This document shows positions 5,400-6,199 of a stretch of DNA of 6,199 nucleotides, piece by piece. Location: positions 1 through 6,199 of the forward strand of contig WJKT01000034.1 in the NCBI GenBank assembly GCA_014728955.1, given 5' to 3'. Every line of letters starts with the position of its first letter. Position 1 is the stretch's first letter. Source of the stretch: Candidatus Peregrinibacteria bacterium. GTDB lineage: Bacteria; Patescibacteriota; Gracilibacteria; UBA1369; PNNO01. The notes under the pieces were generated by a model. The model saw only the letters and a list, made by a program, of their open reading frames with translations. It made no database searches and was not told where the DNA came from. The translations under genes and the position numbers were made by a program.

Positions 5400-6199
5400 A
5401 TGTTACGAAAACGTCGGGATCTGGAACAATTAGAAGCCGATCAATTAGCTTCCTACGCCGTAAAAAGCGCTGACAGCGTGGGACGACTACACGAAGAAGA
5501 AGATGATCATTCCGACCGTTTACCGTTTCAACGAGATGTTGATAAGATCATCTGGTCAAAATCATTTCGTCGACTTGGCGGAAAAACCCAAGTAAAAGAA
5601 GAAGGTGACAGAGACGATCACGACAGAACCCGTATGCCTCATGAACTTGAGGTTGTTTTTATAGCACAAAGTATTGCACGGCGATTGGGGCTTAACGAAG
5701 ATCTTACAACAGCCATTGCATTGGGACATGATATCGGGCACACTCCGTTTGGCCATGCGGGCGAACAGGAACTAAACACCATTATGCGTGAAAAAGGATA
5801 CGATGAAGGATTTGAACACAACAGGCACAGTTTATATGTGGTCGATGAAATTGAAAATCTCAATCTGACACAAGAAGTTCGTGAGGGATTAATGAAACAC
5901 AAAAGCACCTATGATCAATTTGACGTTACTTTTAAACGAGCACCGCATCTGGAAGCACAAGTGGTAAATAGAGCCGATGAAATAGCATATACGGGACACG
6001 ATATTGATGATGGCCTCCGTTCCGGATTACTCTCTCTGGAAACATTAAATCAGGTGGCGTTATGGCGTATGGCACATGAAAATGTCCTTCAAAAGTATCC
6101 CTCGATTACTCTTGATGACCCGGCATATATTCAACGTTGTGTCGGCGAAATTATTGGTCATTTGGTAGACGATATGTGTATACAGACAGACCACGCCAT
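5400..6199 (+). CDS. dgt: dGTPase-family HD-domain triphosphohydrolase (3' partial)
   Basis: The frame from ATG 5400 is open to the window edge, giving 266 residues of a protein usually about 340-380 long or more. The family cleaves dNTPs, classically dGTP, to the nucleoside and tripolyphosphate, and so tunes the dNTP pool. Motifs in order are FRRLGGKTQV (56-65), RTRMPHELEV (76-85) with metal ligand H81, ALGHDIGHTPFGHAGE (107-122) with the HD pair H110/D111, FEHNRHS (138-144) and VNRADEIAYTGHDIDDGLRSG (189-209) with ligand D193. All expected metal ligands are present. The usual RTRLTHSLEV is changed to RTRMPHELEV, and the aromatic pair often found just before it is replaced by charged residues (DDHD, 72-75). 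The start is supported by the upstream promoter, though no Shine-Dalgarno site is seen. The gene is divergent from xer. Substrate preference among dNTPs cannot be told from sequence. Confidence 0.93.
   Translation, partial: MLRKRRDLEQLEADQLASYAVKSADSVGRLHEEEDDHSDRLPFQRDVDKIIWSKSFRRLGGKTQVKEEGDRDDHDRTRMPHELEVVFIAQSIARRLGLNEDLTTAIALGHDIGHTPFGHAGEQELNTIMREKGYDEGFEHNRHSLYVVDEIENLNLTQEVREGLMKHKSTYDQFDVTFKRAPHLEAQVVNRADEIAYTGHDIDDGLRSGLLSLETLNQVALWRMAHENVLQKYPSITLDDPAYIQRCVGEIIGHLVDDMCIQTDHA

Noticed and set aside
1..6199. UGA recoded as an amino acid, as in some candidate phyla
   Set aside because: No conserved gene frame contains an internal TGA, prfB itself ends in TGA, and an RF2 gene is present.

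Overview
The window reads as ordinary chromosomal DNA from a bacterium of moderate to low GC, roughly 40% by eye. It uses the standard genetic code. The complete genes end in TAA, TGA and TAG, no coding frame contains an internal TGA, and a UGA-specific release factor gene is present. None of the start codons has a well-placed Shine-Dalgarno sequence. Compact genes, short or overlapping junctions and the mix of a FemAB-type aminoacyltransferase, a minimal deformylase and a Wzx-like flippase would suit a Patescibacteria/CPR-like genome. That placement is an impression, not something the sequence proves.

Layout from left to right. The window opens in the last 54 codons of an unidentified plus-strand gene (stop at 165-167). 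A FemAB/FemX-family peptidoglycan bridge aminoacyltransferase follows (238-1185, +). It overlaps tail to tail by 14 bp with peptide deformylase def (1172-1648, -), and a perfect 8-bp inverted repeat sits on the junction. Upstream of def in the same transcription unit is prfB, release factor 2 (1645-2760, -), whose TGA stop overlaps the def start as ATGA. The prfB-wzx divergent region (2761-2871) carries an extended -10 promoter for prfB and a 20-bp inverted repeat. A multi-spanning flippase of the polysaccharide exporter/Wzx family follows (2872-4353, +). It converges, with a 15-bp gap, on a complete XerC/XerD-type tyrosine recombinase (4369-5292, -). A second divergent region (5293-5399) holds three consecutive short palindromes and an extended -10 promoter. 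It leads into the N-terminal 266 codons of a dGTPase-family HD phosphohydrolase (dgt), which runs off the right edge.

Functionally there are two themes. FemAB and the flippase serve cell-envelope construction. prfB and def act on the same nascent protein at termination and N-terminal maturation. Xer and dgt concern chromosome resolution and dNTP pool control. There is no mobile element, CRISPR array, RNA gene or clear defence system, and no gene-free stretch over 300 bases. I found no new multi-gene system. The items most worth a second look are small: the palindrome cluster beside xer, the inverted repeat in the prfB-wzx region, the absence of the usual prfB frameshift site together with the prfB-def overlap, and the lack of Shine-Dalgarno sites.
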